A stretch of DNA of 64,000 nt from Chitinophagales bacterium (lineage in GTDB: Bacteria > Bacteroidota > Bacteroidia > Chitinophagales > Saprospiraceae): positions 1 through 64,000 of the forward strand of contig JAFLBP010000001.1 of the NCBI GenBank assembly GCA_017303875.1, given 5' to 3'. Below, in pieces: positions 51,251 through 60,063 of the stretch (positions are counted from its first letter, which is position 1; the number at the start of each line of letters is the position of its first letter). The position numbers and the translations under genes were made by a program. The notes beneath the pieces are model-generated. The model did not search any database and was not told where the DNA came from. It worked only from the letters and a program-made list of their open reading frames with translations.

Positions 51251-51424
51251 TATAAACATAACTGTACATATACAAGCATAGTGTACAGATTCACAAGCAC
51301 TTAAGATCTCTTTTTATAGGCGTTATTTTTATTTTAATAACGCCACCGCTCTTTAATCCCGCTCATTTTGAAGTATGGCTTAACCAGCAGTTCGTGGGAA
51401 ACCCGACTGCTGGTTTTCGTTTTT
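51251..51424 (+). ncRNA. Candidate small RNA with two-codon ORF and terminator (copy B)
   Basis: This lies in the 498-bp gene-free stretch between two minus-strand genes (51142-51639). After the -7 box come a hairpin (CTGTACA 51262-51268 with TGTACAG 51282-51288), a second hairpin (GGCGTTATT 51319-51327 with AATAACGCC 51336-51344), and GAAGTATGGCTTAA (51370-51383). The terminator is AACCAGCAGT (51382-51391) with ACTGCTGGTT (51406-51415), ending in TTTTCGTTTTT. ATG-GCT-TAA is a two-codon ORF running into the stem, as in copy A at 29221-29343. Function unknown. Confidence 0.6.
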
Positions 51425-51460
51425 AAGCGCATGTTCGGGAATTTCCGAACATGCGCTTAA
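51423..51460. repeat. Perfect 16-bp hairpin
   Basis: Arms 51423-51438 and 51445-51460 (TTAAGCGCATGTTCGG and its inverse) surround a 6-base loop, directly after the terminator of copy B. Confidence 0.8.
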
Positions 51461-51564
51461 TGCCCACCGCACGCGTTTTTCAGCTGACGGTTGAAAAAAG
51501 TGGCGGGCATAAAACGAAATCACGCTGCGCTGGCGCCTTATCCGGTATAATTTGCCCAACAACA

Positions 51565-51604
51565 TAAAAAATCCCGAATTTTGGTTCATACCAAAATTCG
51601 GGAT
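51565..51604 (-). terminator. Terminator of the OmpA-family gene
   Basis: On the minus strand ATCCCGAATTTTGGT (51604-51590) pairs with its inverse 51585-51571, followed by TTTTTT. It lies 36 bases past the stop at 51640. Confidence 0.85.
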
Positions 51605-51639
51605 AATGATTTTTTTAGAAGTGTATTCCGAACAGGCTC

Positions 51640-53577
51640 TTAGTCCAAAATAAGCTCGAACTCCACACGGCGGTTCAACTCGCGACCGGAAGCCGTTGTA
51701 TTTTCGGCAATCGGGCGATTTTCACCAAAACCGGCATGGCGCAGGCGCTCTGTTTTGATACCACGGAAAATCAGATAATCGTAACAGGCTTTGGCGCGTT
51801 GCTGCGACAGCTCAAGGTTGCGCTCATCGTTGCCAATATCGTCGGTGTGGCCGCTGATCGACAGGGTATAGTCGGGATATTGACGCATGATGGTCACAAT
51901 TTCATCGAGCACCGCGTAAGATTCATTTTTCAGAATGGCCTTGGCCGTTTCAAACTGAACCGCTTTGGTAGCATAAGCCAATTGTTCTTTGGTCTCTTTG
52001 CGTACTTCCGGGCAGCCGTTGTTGCTTTTCGGGCCGGGTGTTCCGGGGCAGCGGTCTTTATCGTCCGTGACGCCGTCGCCGTCGCTGTCAAACACAACCG
52101 GCTCCTGCTTTTTCACTTCCGGGCAACCGCCGTTGCTGCTGATACCCGCCTGGTCCGGGCAGCGGTCGTTTTTATCGGCAACACCGTCATTATCGCGATC
52201 CGGGCAGCCATTTACTGAGCCGGCCTCATCGGGGCATTCGTCTTTTTTATCTTCAAAGCCGTCGCCATCTCTGTCCTTCACTTCAGGACAGCCACGGTTT
52301 GAGGTTGCACCGAACACAGTGGGGCATTCGTCATCTTTGTCGGCAACACCATCGCCGTCGCCATCCGGGCAGCCTTTAAGCAGCCCGTACGTGCCGGGGC
52401 ACATATCTTCAGCGTCGGGCGTACCGTCGTTATCGCTGTCTTTTGCCTTGGGGCAGCCTTTAAATTCAGCTTTACCGGCCTGATCCGGGCATTCATCTTC
52501 CATATCGGCGATGCCGTCATTATCGCTGTCCGGGCAGCCTTTAAGTTTGCCGGCGGTTGAAGGGCAAAGGTCTTCGCTGTCAGGGACGCCATCGCCGTCA
52601 GTATCCGCAGCGGCAGTTGTGGCGGGGGCAGCGGGTTTTTCCGGGCATCCTTTATTTTCGGGTGTACCGGCCTGATCGGGGCATTCATCTTCATTATCGG
52701 CAACGCCGTCAAAATCTTTATCCGGACAGCCGTTGAAGCGGCCCATTTCGAGCGGACATTTATCGTCTTTATCCGGGATACCGTCGCCGTCGGTGTCCGG
52801 GCAGCCGTTTACTTTACCGGCTGCATCGGGGCATTGGTCTTCGCTGTCGGCTACGCCGTCGTTATCGCTATCCGGGCAGCCTTTGGTTTCAGCGGGGCCA
52901 GGACTCGTGGGGCACTGGTCTTCAGTGTCAGCAACGCCGTCTTTATCCATATCGGGGCAGCCCATTGCGGTGGAGGCGCCTGCGATATTGGGGCATTTGT
53001 CTTTGGCATCGGGCACACCGTCGCCGTCGGCATCCACTACTTTGGGCGGCGCTTTGTGGAGCAGATAAACGAAACCGAGGCCGAGCTGGATATTATCGCG
53101 GTTATCGACCAGCGCCTTGCGGTATTCCACTTGTCCATTGAGGAAGGCGTACTCGGAAACGCGGTACTTGATACCGCCGCCGAAAGGAATTTGAAGGTGT
53201 CCGCTTTCAAATTTTTCAAGGAAATAACCGGCGCCGGCAAAGCCATAGGGCAGTAATTTGGATTCCGATTGGGTGTTTTCAAAAAGCACCACCGCATCAA
53301 GGCTCAGGGTGACCGTACTGGAAGTGGCAGTTTCGCCTAAAGGCAATTTGGCCAAACCTAATTTGAAAGGAATCCCGACGTTCAGAAACGGTGAAACGTT
53401 GCGGAAATAGGCAAATTCAAAGCCTTCACCCAGGCGAAAGTCGTTCCCATTGACAATGCCATAATCATTGAAGTTGATTTTGGCATGGATTGCATTGGGG
53501 AAAGCCTGATTTTGTGCAACAGCAAGGTGGGCAAAAAGCATAAAAGCCCATACAAGCAGCAGGTATTGTTTTCTCAT
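51640..53577 (-). CDS. OmpA-family protein with 12 thrombospondin-3 repeats
   Basis: The 645-residue product has a signal peptide (MRKQYLLLVWAFMLFAHLAV), an N-terminal outer-membrane barrel-like region (to about residue 180), then 12 calcium-binding thrombospondin type 3 repeats (pattern DxDxDGVxDxxDxCP...GCP), and a C-terminal OmpA peptidoglycan-binding domain (YTLSISGHTDDIGNDERNLE, RAKACYDYLIFRGI). It bridges outer membrane and cell wall and resembles abundant envelope porin-like proteins of Bacteroidota. The start 53577 is preferred to an upstream in-frame one because of the signal peptide. Terminator at 51565. Confidence 0.93.
   Translation of the reverse strand: MRKQYLLLVWAFMLFAHLAVAQNQAFPNAIHAKINFNDYGIVNGNDFRLGEGFEFAYFRNVSPFLNVGIPFKLGLAKLPLGETATSSTVTLSLDAVVLFENTQSESKLLPYGFAGAGYFLEKFESGHLQIPFGGGIKYRVSEYAFLNGQVEYRKALVDNRDNIQLGLGFVYLLHKAPPKVVDADGDGVPDAKDKCPNIAGASTAMGCPDMDKDGVADTEDQCPTSPGPAETKGCPDSDNDGVADSEDQCPDAAGKVNGCPDTDGDGIPDKDDKCPLEMGRFNGCPDKDFDGVADNEDECPDQAGTPENKGCPEKPAAPATTAAADTDGDGVPDSEDLCPSTAGKLKGCPDSDNDGIADMEDECPDQAGKAEFKGCPKAKDSDNDGTPDAEDMCPGTYGLLKGCPDGDGDGVADKDDECPTVFGATSNRGCPEVKDRDGDGFEDKKDECPDEAGSVNGCPDRDNDGVADKNDRCPDQAGISSNGGCPEVKKQEPVVFDSDGDGVTDDKDRCPGTPGPKSNNGCPEVRKETKEQLAYATKAVQFETAKAILKNESYAVLDEIVTIMRQYPDYTLSISGHTDDIGNDERNLELSQQRAKACYDYLIFRGIKTERLRHAGFGENRPIAENTTASGRELNRRVEFELILD
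52010..53035 (-). repeat. Coding tandem repeats (TSP3 modules)
   Basis: Twelve degenerate units of about 75-110 bases, each encoding one DxDxDG...CP...GCP module, lie inside the OmpA-family gene. They are coding repeats, not a CRISPR array. Confidence 0.85.
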
Positions 53578-53677
53578 GTTACAGTGTTTTATCCCCTGCC
53601 AAACAAAAGCAATGCCAATAACCAAAACCGGGTAGAAAAATGCACCGACAAACTGACGGCTATAAGACATTAAAGAA

Positions 53678-54325
53678 TTAATGACGGTTTAAGGCGTAAA
53701 AAACAAATCGGATTCCGAGGCGATCGCGTACACCGCGCCCCACTTTTTCATCATAATTTAAAAATTGAAAATCGTGGATATCATTAAGCCCGTGTGAATA
53801 CAACACTTCGATGTGCAGTCGCCATTTTTCCTTAAAAGGCAGTGCAATGCCCAAACCCAGATCTGCGCCTATCCTGCCCTGCCGAAATCGCAGGTTGGCG
53901 CTTTCGCTACGCGAAAAGTTATAGGATGTGCGGATGCCGGCTATCACAATTCCTTGCGCCTTATAACGTGTATGTTCTTGAAAATAAAGCAGATGTAGCG
54001 GCAATTCAAGGTCTGTAAAGCGATAAACCTCTGCGGGCGCATCCGGCCAGTAAAGCGTATTGCGCAGCGTGCTCAGGCCAATTGCCGGTCGGAAATGCCA
54101 ATTGCGCAGCAGCTTTTTTTGCAGACAAAAACCAGCGCCGGCGCCCAAACCCGGACTTTTCAGCAAGGTATTCCATTCGTCGGGCGTATACTTCCCCAGA
54201 GGCTCCAGCCCGATGCGCTGTTGCTCCAAAAGCAAAAAAGCGCCCGGCTGCGCATACGTTGTGAGGCGAAGCAACAGGAGCAGGGCAAGCAGTCCCGTAA
54301 TTTTGACAAAAAAATATTTTCTCAC
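53678..54325 (-). CDS. Outer-membrane beta-barrel protein (PorT-like)
   Basis: The 215-residue product has a signal peptide (MRKYFFVKITGLLALLLLLR, then LTTYAQ) and amphipathic strands typical of small barrels (LELPLHLLYFQEHTRYKAQG, IGADLGLGIALPFKEKWRLH), ending with an aromatic strand (RLGIRFVFYALNRH). It fits the outer-membrane beta-barrel/PorT-like superfamily. It is divergent from the LanB-like gene (33-base gap). Ligand and partner unknown. Confidence 0.7.
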   Translation of the reverse strand: MRKYFFVKITGLLALLLLLRLTTYAQPGAFLLLEQQRIGLEPLGKYTPDEWNTLLKSPGLGAGAGFCLQKKLLRNWHFRPAIGLSTLRNTLYWPDAPAEVYRFTDLELPLHLLYFQEHTRYKAQGIVIAGIRTSYNFSRSESANLRFRQGRIGADLGLGIALPFKEKWRLHIEVLYSHGLNDIHDFQFLNYDEKVGRGVRDRLGIRFVFYALNRH

Positions 54326-54358
54326 CGCTAAAAAAAGGCGATTTTGCGCGCAATTGCC

Positions 54359-56446
54359 ATGCCAGACAACAGCCTTTTTCCTTTGATTCTTATTCGCCGC
54401 GCCGGGTTGCCTCTCGAAGCGCTAAACCTGCGGCATTTGCACGCGCAAGCCTCAGCCGCCGAATGGCAAGCCGCTTTTGCACACAACATCGAAGCGCTTC
54501 AGGCACGCTCCAAAGATGAAGCTTTGCAGCGCGCCCTGTTGTTCAGCTCGCACGACCTGTTGGAACGACTCCCCATTTTCCAGACATCCGATCCGCGTCA
54601 ACTAAATAAGTCGGGCAGAAAAATAGCGCTTTCGCTGTGGCAATACACCGCCCGGGCAGCCGCCAAAACAACACCGCTGAGCCGTTTTGCACTCGTTTCT
54701 TTTTTAAATACGGCTGCGGAAAGCCCTGATCTTCCCGATTTTTTATTAGAAACCAAGGCAGTTTTAAGTCCAAACAGCGCTTTACTGCCCGCTTTTTACG
54801 CTGTACTGCTTCAGCGGCCTGATTTCCGAAAGGCACTCAAGGTACAGCTGAATCCGGCCTTACAGCTTAAGGACGGACAACTGCAATGGTGGCAATACCA
54901 AATGGCAGAAGAAACGGAATGCCTGCGCGCGGCCGAAGCGAAGCCTGTTTATCTTGCATTGATACAACTCCTGAACAAAGGCGCCATTTCGTACGCCGAT
55001 TTGTTGCAGGCGCTGGAATCCTGGACCGAACTGCCGCGCACTGAAATTGAAGCCTGGGCCGAGCAATTGTTTGAACAAGGCATGCTGGAATGGGTATGGC
55101 CGGTACGCGGCCTTGAAAGTGGCTGGGCAGGCGCCTTGTACCAACTGATGGGGCGTATTCAGGGCGATCCGCTGTTTGATGCAACGGCTTTTTGCTTGCA
55201 ATGGTTGCGCGGCGCGGCGCGAACCATCGGATTTCAACCCATCGAAGAAGCCATTCAGACCCAGCGCAATGTACAGGCCGAATGTGCGCGCTATTTTGAA
55301 CAACAAGGGATGGAAGGCCCGCCCATACCGGCAACCCAGGTGTTGCTGGAAGATGCCGAACGCCCGACGGCGCTGCCGGTTCCAAAGGAAATGTTGCAAC
55401 AATGGGCCGCAGATTTGCGCAAAATCTGGGAAAAAGGCGTCCAAAAGCACCCTTCCGGCGAATTGCAGCAAGTACACGTCTTTTCAAAAGCCGCTGCGCT
55501 GCTCCAAAACGGCGACAACATGCCTTTCCCCGATTTTGCACGGGCGGTTCTGGAAATGCCCCATGGCGAACCCGGACATGTGCAACCGCCCCCTTACCGA
55601 GGCCCAATTGGCGCATTATTGCAAATATTCCAGGCAGAAAGCGGGCAATATAAAGCTGTAGTGAACGGGCTTTTTGCTGGCGGCGGGAAAATGTTTGCCC
55701 GCTGGCTGCACCTTGGTTCGGGAGATGCGCTCGAACAATTAAGGGCACATTGGGCACAATTTAAGGAGCAGGACAAGCAAAGCATCTGGTGTCAGTTTCC
55801 CTTTCAAAGCTGGAGCAATGCCAATTTGCAGCCCGCTTTAGCCCAGGTAGCATTAGCCGTGCCCGGCGGACGCTTTGCCAATATGCCCGACAGTATCCGA
55901 ATTGCCGACTTGCAGGTGTGCAGGGAAAACGATTTTATTTTTTTAAAGTCGTCGCAAAGCGGAAAAATGGTACGCACCCTGGAGTTGGGTTTGGAGTCCA
56001 TTCATGAAAAAACACCCATCATGCAAATTCTTTGGTGGCTCAGCCACCCTTATGTTTCGCTGCGGCAGTGTTTGGAGGATTTGCCAATACAGGCCATCAG
56101 CGAAGGTGTAATTCATATACCACGTGTAGAAAGGGAAAACCTTGTGCTGCGCCGGGCAGAATGGAATATAGAGACGAGGGTGTTCAAATCCTGGCTGCGC
56201 AATAGCCCGGAAGCAACCTATAACAGCATTCATACGGCATTTGATGCGCTTCAGATCAGTTCGCATTTTTTTGCTGCTACGGAGGGCGAGCGCCCCCAAT
56301 ATTTTTGTCGGCATATTCCGCTTAGTATGCTTTTATTAGAAAAAATGCTGCGCAATACCACGAGCACACGGCTTATTATCACAGAAATGTTGCCTGCTCC
56401 GGAACAGGCAGGCGATTATGTCACCGAAATAGTCATGGAGTTTTGA
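54359..56446 (+). CDS. Stand-alone short LanB-like protein (lantibiotic dehydratase N-terminal / PEARL-like)
   Basis: The 695-residue product resembles the N-terminal, tRNA-dependent glutamylation domain of LanB dehydratases. It has K-TTPLSRFALVSF near residues 103-115 (family R-x-TPfGxFagv), VNGLFAGGGKMFARW near 434-448 (family ing-x-y-G-x-gr-x-x-sR) and DLQVCRENDFIFLKSSQSGK near 517-536. The C-terminal SpaB_C elimination domain of full LanB (about 1,000 residues) is missing. Known stand-alone relatives, the PEARLs, add amino acids from aminoacyl-tRNA to peptide C-termini. No precursor peptide, cyclase, partner elimination protein or transporter is adjacent. ATG 54359 is preferred over the TTG at 54344. 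Confidence 0.7.
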   Translation: MPDNSLFPLILIRRAGLPLEALNLRHLHAQASAAEWQAAFAHNIEALQARSKDEALQRALLFSSHDLLERLPIFQTSDPRQLNKSGRKIALSLWQYTARAAAKTTPLSRFALVSFLNTAAESPDLPDFLLETKAVLSPNSALLPAFYAVLLQRPDFRKALKVQLNPALQLKDGQLQWWQYQMAEETECLRAAEAKPVYLALIQLLNKGAISYADLLQALESWTELPRTEIEAWAEQLFEQGMLEWVWPVRGLESGWAGALYQLMGRIQGDPLFDATAFCLQWLRGAARTIGFQPIEEAIQTQRNVQAECARYFEQQGMEGPPIPATQVLLEDAERPTALPVPKEMLQQWAADLRKIWEKGVQKHPSGELQQVHVFSKAAALLQNGDNMPFPDFARAVLEMPHGEPGHVQPPPYRGPIGALLQIFQAESGQYKAVVNGLFAGGGKMFARWLHLGSGDALEQLRAHWAQFKEQDKQSIWCQFPFQSWSNANLQPALAQVALAVPGGRFANMPDSIRIADLQVCRENDFIFLKSSQSGKMVRTLELGLESIHEKTPIMQILWWLSHPYVSLRQCLEDLPIQAISEGVIHIPRVERENLVLRRAEWNIETRVFKSWLRNSPEATYNSIHTAFDALQISSHFFAATEGERPQYFCRHIPLSMLLLEKMLRNTTSTRLIITEMLPAPEQAGDYVTEIVMEF

Positions 56447-56509
56447 TTAATATACTGTACCTCCATGTTTGAATACATTCATTTTTTTGACACATAAATA
56501 CCCTTTTTC

Positions 56510-57421
56510 ATGCTAATGAATCAATTTTCCGCAGACACCATCAAGCGCTGGCAAACATTTCTCATCCAGCAGGGACTATTGGAAGCGAATGGCGCCGACG
56601 GGCATTTTGGCCCGAATACCACCGCTGCCACCAAAGCCTATCAAATCAAAAAAGGATTGAACCCCGCCACAGCCGACATCGAAGCGACGCTCCGGGCAGC
56701 CAGGGAGGATGGATTTGAAATGCCTGCCACCAGCGCCACCGCTTTCCTGGATGTGGTTTTTGATATTTCGCACCATCAAAAAGGGGTAATGGATTTTGAA
56801 AAAGCCAAAACAGAAGCCGGCATGTTGGGCGTATTTCACAAAGCGACGGAAGGGATTGTCGGCGGCCCTGTTCCAGCGGATGCCTATTACAGCAGCCGAA
56901 AAACCCAGGCTAAGGCGGCAGGTTTGCTTTGGGGCGCCTATCATTTTGGTCGACAAGGCAATGCCGCAGCGCAGGCAGATTATTTTATAGATATTATCGG
57001 GCTAAGCGGCGATGTTTTGCCGGTACTGGATCTGGAGCAACGCACTGACCCTCATAACCCCAGGGTGCCGCTGCCCAGTATGTTACTGGAAGATGCTGCG
57101 ACATTTATTAACAGATTTAAAGAAAAAACCGGCAAATATCCGGGTTTGTACGGCGGTTCTTTGTTGAAACAGTATATGATTTCCGGCAATGCCGGGCAAA
57201 CTGAAGTGCTCCGGCATTGCTGGCTGTGGTTAGCGGAGTATGGCAGCCATGCAGTACTCCCACACGGATGGGATAAATGGACATTTTGGCAATATTCCGA
57301 TGGCAACACGCCTACGCCGAATATTCCGGCTCCGGTTCCGGGAATCGGCCCTGTGGATCGGGAGTATTTTAATGGAAACCCTGATGAATTAAGTGCATTC
57401 TGGACCGCACAATCCGTATAA
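56510..57421 (+). CDS. GH25 lysozyme with peptidoglycan-binding domain
   Basis: The 303-residue product has an N-terminal PG_binding_1 domain (about 5-60: WQTFLIQQGLLEANGADGHF, GPNTTAATKAYQIKKGL) and a GH25 barrel (about 82-290) with VFDISHHQKGVMDFEKAK, GVFHKATEG, YHFGRQGNAAAQADYFID and the catalytic DLEQ acidic pair. It hydrolyses the MurNAc-GlcNAc bond of peptidoglycan. No signal peptide is seen, so release, lysis or non-classical export would be needed. It follows the LanB-like gene by 63 bases on the same strand. Confidence 0.9.
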   Translation: MLMNQFSADTIKRWQTFLIQQGLLEANGADGHFGPNTTAATKAYQIKKGLNPATADIEATLRAAREDGFEMPATSATAFLDVVFDISHHQKGVMDFEKAKTEAGMLGVFHKATEGIVGGPVPADAYYSSRKTQAKAAGLLWGAYHFGRQGNAAAQADYFIDIIGLSGDVLPVLDLEQRTDPHNPRVPLPSMLLEDAATFINRFKEKTGKYPGLYGGSLLKQYMISGNAGQTEVLRHCWLWLAEYGSHAVLPHGWDKWTFWQYSDGNTPTPNIPAPVPGIGPVDREYFNGNPDELSAFWTAQSV

Positions 57422-57441
57422 ACCCGGTTTGAAATGCCCGC

Positions 57442-58374
57442 TCAAAAATCAAAAAGATTACCCTGTACCGCAGGTTGTTCAATCTTTTTAGGACTGCGCA
57501 TCTGCACTTCCGGCAACACGGCTTTGAATTTTTGATAACAGAGTTCCGACAACTCCGGACCGAGCAGGTTATCGGGTTCGTGACAGAAAAAATAGGCTTC
57601 GTGCAGGCCTTCCCCGAACCAGCGTTCGAGCCGCTCGGCCCAGTCGTCGATGCGGGTATAATCGCTTGCGTGAAAGTCATTACCGACAAAACGAATCAGT
57701 ACCCGCTGATTGCTCAGGCGCATGTGCGCAACATCGCGGCGGCCGGCCACATCGGTAATTACCGTAGCGATGTTGCGCGCCTGCAACAAGTCGAAAAAAA
57801 CCTCCGCTGCTGCATTTTCCTTAAAAAAATCAGGGTGTCGCACCTCTACTGCCAGTTGAAAACCCTCCGGCAAATGATCGAGAAAGCGATCAAACACGGG
57901 GGTGTCACGCGGGGAAAAACGCGGCGGCAACTGAATAAAACTACAGCCCAATTTCTCTTTTAAATCCATCAGGGATTCAATAAAAACGGGAATTTGCCCG
58001 CTGGAAACCCCCAGATCATTGGCATGCGAAATGGTTTGGGGAAATTTCGGGGAAAAGCGAAAATCGTCCGGAACCGATTCATACCAACGCGCAACGGTGG
58101 CATAATCCGGAATGCGGTAATGCGTAACATTAAATTCAATGGTATCGAACTGCGCGCCGTAATACTCCAGAAATTGCTTGTCTTTGGCGCCGTTTGGGTA
58201 CCATTTTCCCACCCAGGCTTTCATATTATAGCCGGTTGGTCCAATCAGGATACGCCCCGGCCCGCGGCGCGGCGTGAGCGATGCGAGCAGCTCGCGGTTC
58301 ATGTCCGGATCAGGCGGCAGGCGAAAGTCGACCCGGTCAACATTGGGTAATTTACCAAAATCCATGAGGCACAT
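57442..58374 (-). CDS. DUF72 family protein (YecE-like)
   Basis: The 310-residue product is a TIM-barrel DUF72 protein: ILIGPTGYNMKAWVGKWYP, FLEYYGAQFDTIEFNVTHYR, FRFSPKFPQTISH, LGCSFIQLPPRFSPRD, LAVEVRHPDFFKE and YFFCHEPDNLLGPELSELC. The family's biochemical function is not established. It may start at 58365. A TATATTTG -7 box (minus strand, 58411-58418) is upstream. Confidence 0.88.
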   Translation of the reverse strand: MCLMDFGKLPNVDRVDFRLPPDPDMNRELLASLTPRRGPGRILIGPTGYNMKAWVGKWYPNGAKDKQFLEYYGAQFDTIEFNVTHYRIPDYATVARWYESVPDDFRFSPKFPQTISHANDLGVSSGQIPVFIESLMDLKEKLGCSFIQLPPRFSPRDTPVFDRFLDHLPEGFQLAVEVRHPDFFKENAAAEVFFDLLQARNIATVITDVAGRRDVAHMRLSNQRVLIRFVGNDFHASDYTRIDDWAERLERWFGEGLHEAYFFCHEPDNLLGPELSELCYQKFKAVLPEVQMRSPKKIEQPAVQGNLFDF

Positions 58375-58410
58375 TGTAGCAGGAGCGGGTTAAAAATGGG
58401 GCTAAGGCTG

Positions 58411-58418
58411 CAAATATA
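58411..58418 (-). promoter_or_regulatory. Bacteroidota -7 box TATATTTG for DUF72 gene
   Basis: Minus-strand TATATTTG about 45 bases before the start codon. Confidence 0.5.
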
Positions 58419-58493
58419 GCAGATTTATTCGTCTCCGCTTGCACGGCGATTCAAGTAAATCGCACTACCTTCGCGACGATTTATTTCCGTTAT

Positions 58494-58533
58494 CAGTGTC
58501 CACTTATCGAACAACAACGATAAGTGGACACTG
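58494..58533 (+). repeat. Perfect 16-bp hairpin in the arginine deiminase leader
   Basis: CAGTGTCCACTTATCG (58494-58509) and its inverse (58518-58533) surround an 8-base loop. It is followed by tandem TACTGATAACTG-type repeats (58534-58566) shared with 3374-3550. A TACCTTCG box at 58466-58473 puts the hairpin inside the probable leader. Confidence 0.8.
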
Positions 58534-58573
58534 TTTACTGATAACTGCTTACTGATAACTGATAACTGTAAAC

Positions 58574-59872
58574 ATGCCTATCACCACACCACTCGATCCC
58601 ACAGTAAGGCCATTTGTTGATTCTGAAATCGGCAAATTAAAAAAAGTAATTGTTCACCGCCCGGATGAAGGGATTGCCCGCATCACGCCCAAGCGCGCCG
58701 GCGAGCTCTTGTTCGACGATATTGTTCACCTGCCCAATATGCAGGAGGAACACGACATTTTCGTAGGTATTCTCAAAGCCTTTGTGGGTAAAGAGAACGT
58801 TATGAATGTGCGCGATTTGCTTGCAGAAAGTACGCGCGACGAAGAAAGCAAGTACGAGGTCATCAACAAAATCATCGATTTTGAAGAATTGCCCTACTCT
58901 TTCATTCCCCGTTTAGCCAGTCTTTCTTCCGAACAATTGGCCGATACGCTCATCACCGGCTACCTCGAACCGGAAGATCGTATTCTGTTTGACCCCATCC
59001 CCAACCTGATCTTCACGCGCGACCTGGCCGTTATGGTGCGCGATCACGTCATTATCACGAAAGCTGCCAAAACCGCCCGCTTTCGCGAAAACTTCCTGAC
59101 GCGCCTCATTTTCAGCTCCCACCCGGTATTCCGCCGCATGAAAGCCGACGGTAAAACGGTGAATCTCAACCGCGTAGATAAATTTCCGCCTTCCAAAAAA
59201 GGCGAAACCATCAGCATTGAAGGCGGCGATATTATGACGCTGCACAATGATTACCTGCTCGTAGGTTGCTCCGAACGCACCAATGAATACGCCATTCAAA
59301 TGCTCCGCAACTATCTTTTTGACCGCGGCATTATTAAAAATGTTGTTCAGGTCAATATTCCCGCAGAGCGTACCTACATGCACATTGATACCGTATTTAC
59401 CCAAATTAACCATAACCACATGGTGGGGTACAAACCAATTGTGCAAGACGGCCTCGGCTCCTACGTTGACGTGTATCGCGCCAATGGAGAAACCATCGAA
59501 TACGCCTGTCTGAAAGATTTTCTGTTGGCTGAAATCAACCCGAAAATGGAATTTATCTGGGCAGGACGCGGCGAAAGCCCCTACCAGGAACGCGAACAGT
59601 GGACCGACGGCTGCAACCTCGTCACACTCAAACCCGGCGTAGCCATCACTTACGACCGCAATCCGGTGACCGAACGCGCATTCCGCGACTTTGGATATAA
59701 AGTTGTTGGTGCTGAAAAACTGCTCCGCGATATTGAAAATGGCAAAACCACGCCCGATAAAGTGGAAAATACGATCATCACCATCCCTTCCAATGAACTC
59801 TCCCGCGCGCGCGGCGGCTCGCACTGCATGACCTGCCCGATTGAACGCGAACCGATCTTTACAACGCCTTAG
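58574..59872 (+). CDS. arcA: Arginine deiminase
   Basis: The 432-residue product has the complete arginine deiminase layout: N-terminal DSEIGKLKKVIVHRPDEGIA, FTRDLAVMVRDHVI, ISIEGGDIMTLHNDYLLVGC (acidic pair), TYMHIDTVFTQINHNHM with catalytic His270, and the nucleophile Cys418 in ARGGSHCMTCP. It converts arginine to citrulline and ammonia. No ornithine transcarbamylase or carbamate kinase gene is adjacent, so it may serve nitrogen salvage rather than the full ADI pathway. The leader holds a 16-bp hairpin that may affect expression. Confidence 0.9.
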   Translation: MPITTPLDPTVRPFVDSEIGKLKKVIVHRPDEGIARITPKRAGELLFDDIVHLPNMQEEHDIFVGILKAFVGKENVMNVRDLLAESTRDEESKYEVINKIIDFEELPYSFIPRLASLSSEQLADTLITGYLEPEDRILFDPIPNLIFTRDLAVMVRDHVIITKAAKTARFRENFLTRLIFSSHPVFRRMKADGKTVNLNRVDKFPPSKKGETISIEGGDIMTLHNDYLLVGCSERTNEYAIQMLRNYLFDRGIIKNVVQVNIPAERTYMHIDTVFTQINHNHMVGYKPIVQDGLGSYVDVYRANGETIEYACLKDFLLAEINPKMEFIWAGRGESPYQEREQWTDGCNLVTLKPGVAITYDRNPVTERAFRDFGYKVVGAEKLLRDIENGKTTPDKVENTIITIPSNELSRARGGSHCMTCPIEREPIFTTP

Positions 59873-59895
59873 GGGCACTTGCTTGTGAGGGTCTG

Positions 59896-59966
59896 TTTCC
59901 CGCAGATCGCGCAGATTTATGATTTCTGTCGTAGTTATCCTAAAAATGTGCGCGATCTGCGGGAAA
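59896..59966. repeat. Perfect 18-bp inverted repeat
   Basis: TTTCCCGCAGATCGCGCA (59896-59913) is exactly inverted at 59949-59966 around a 35-base spacer. A second, weaker inverted repeat (ATCCCGAA...TTCGGGAT) lies at 59979-60012. Confidence 0.85.
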
Positions 59967-60020
59967 TAAAAATGCGCATCCCGAACTCTGCACGAATGCA
60001 AAATTCGGGATGACGCAAAC

Positions 60021-60050
60021 AAAAGCCCCGCTTTTCGACGGGGCTTTTTT
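60021..60050. terminator. Bidirectional terminator between arcA and topA
   Basis: AAAAGCCCCG (60021-60030) pairs with CGGGGCTTTT (60039-60048) around an 8-base loop, with T-runs on both strands, between convergent genes. Confidence 0.88.
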
Positions 60051-60063
60051 ATACTTTGAAGTA

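Noticed and set aside
51380..51589. 69-codon minus-strand frame in the dnaG-ompA gap
   Set aside because: It runs across two terminator hairpins and a third hairpin, and the product shows no protein-like features.
52010..53035. Regular repeats that could suggest a CRISPR array
   Set aside because: The units are in frame and encode TSP3 calcium-binding modules; spacing and sequence vary as coding repeats do.
58913..60022. 369-codon minus-strand frame opposite arginine deiminase
   Set aside because: Arginine deiminase motifs are complete on the plus strand; the antisense frame crosses intergenic repeats and shows no domain.
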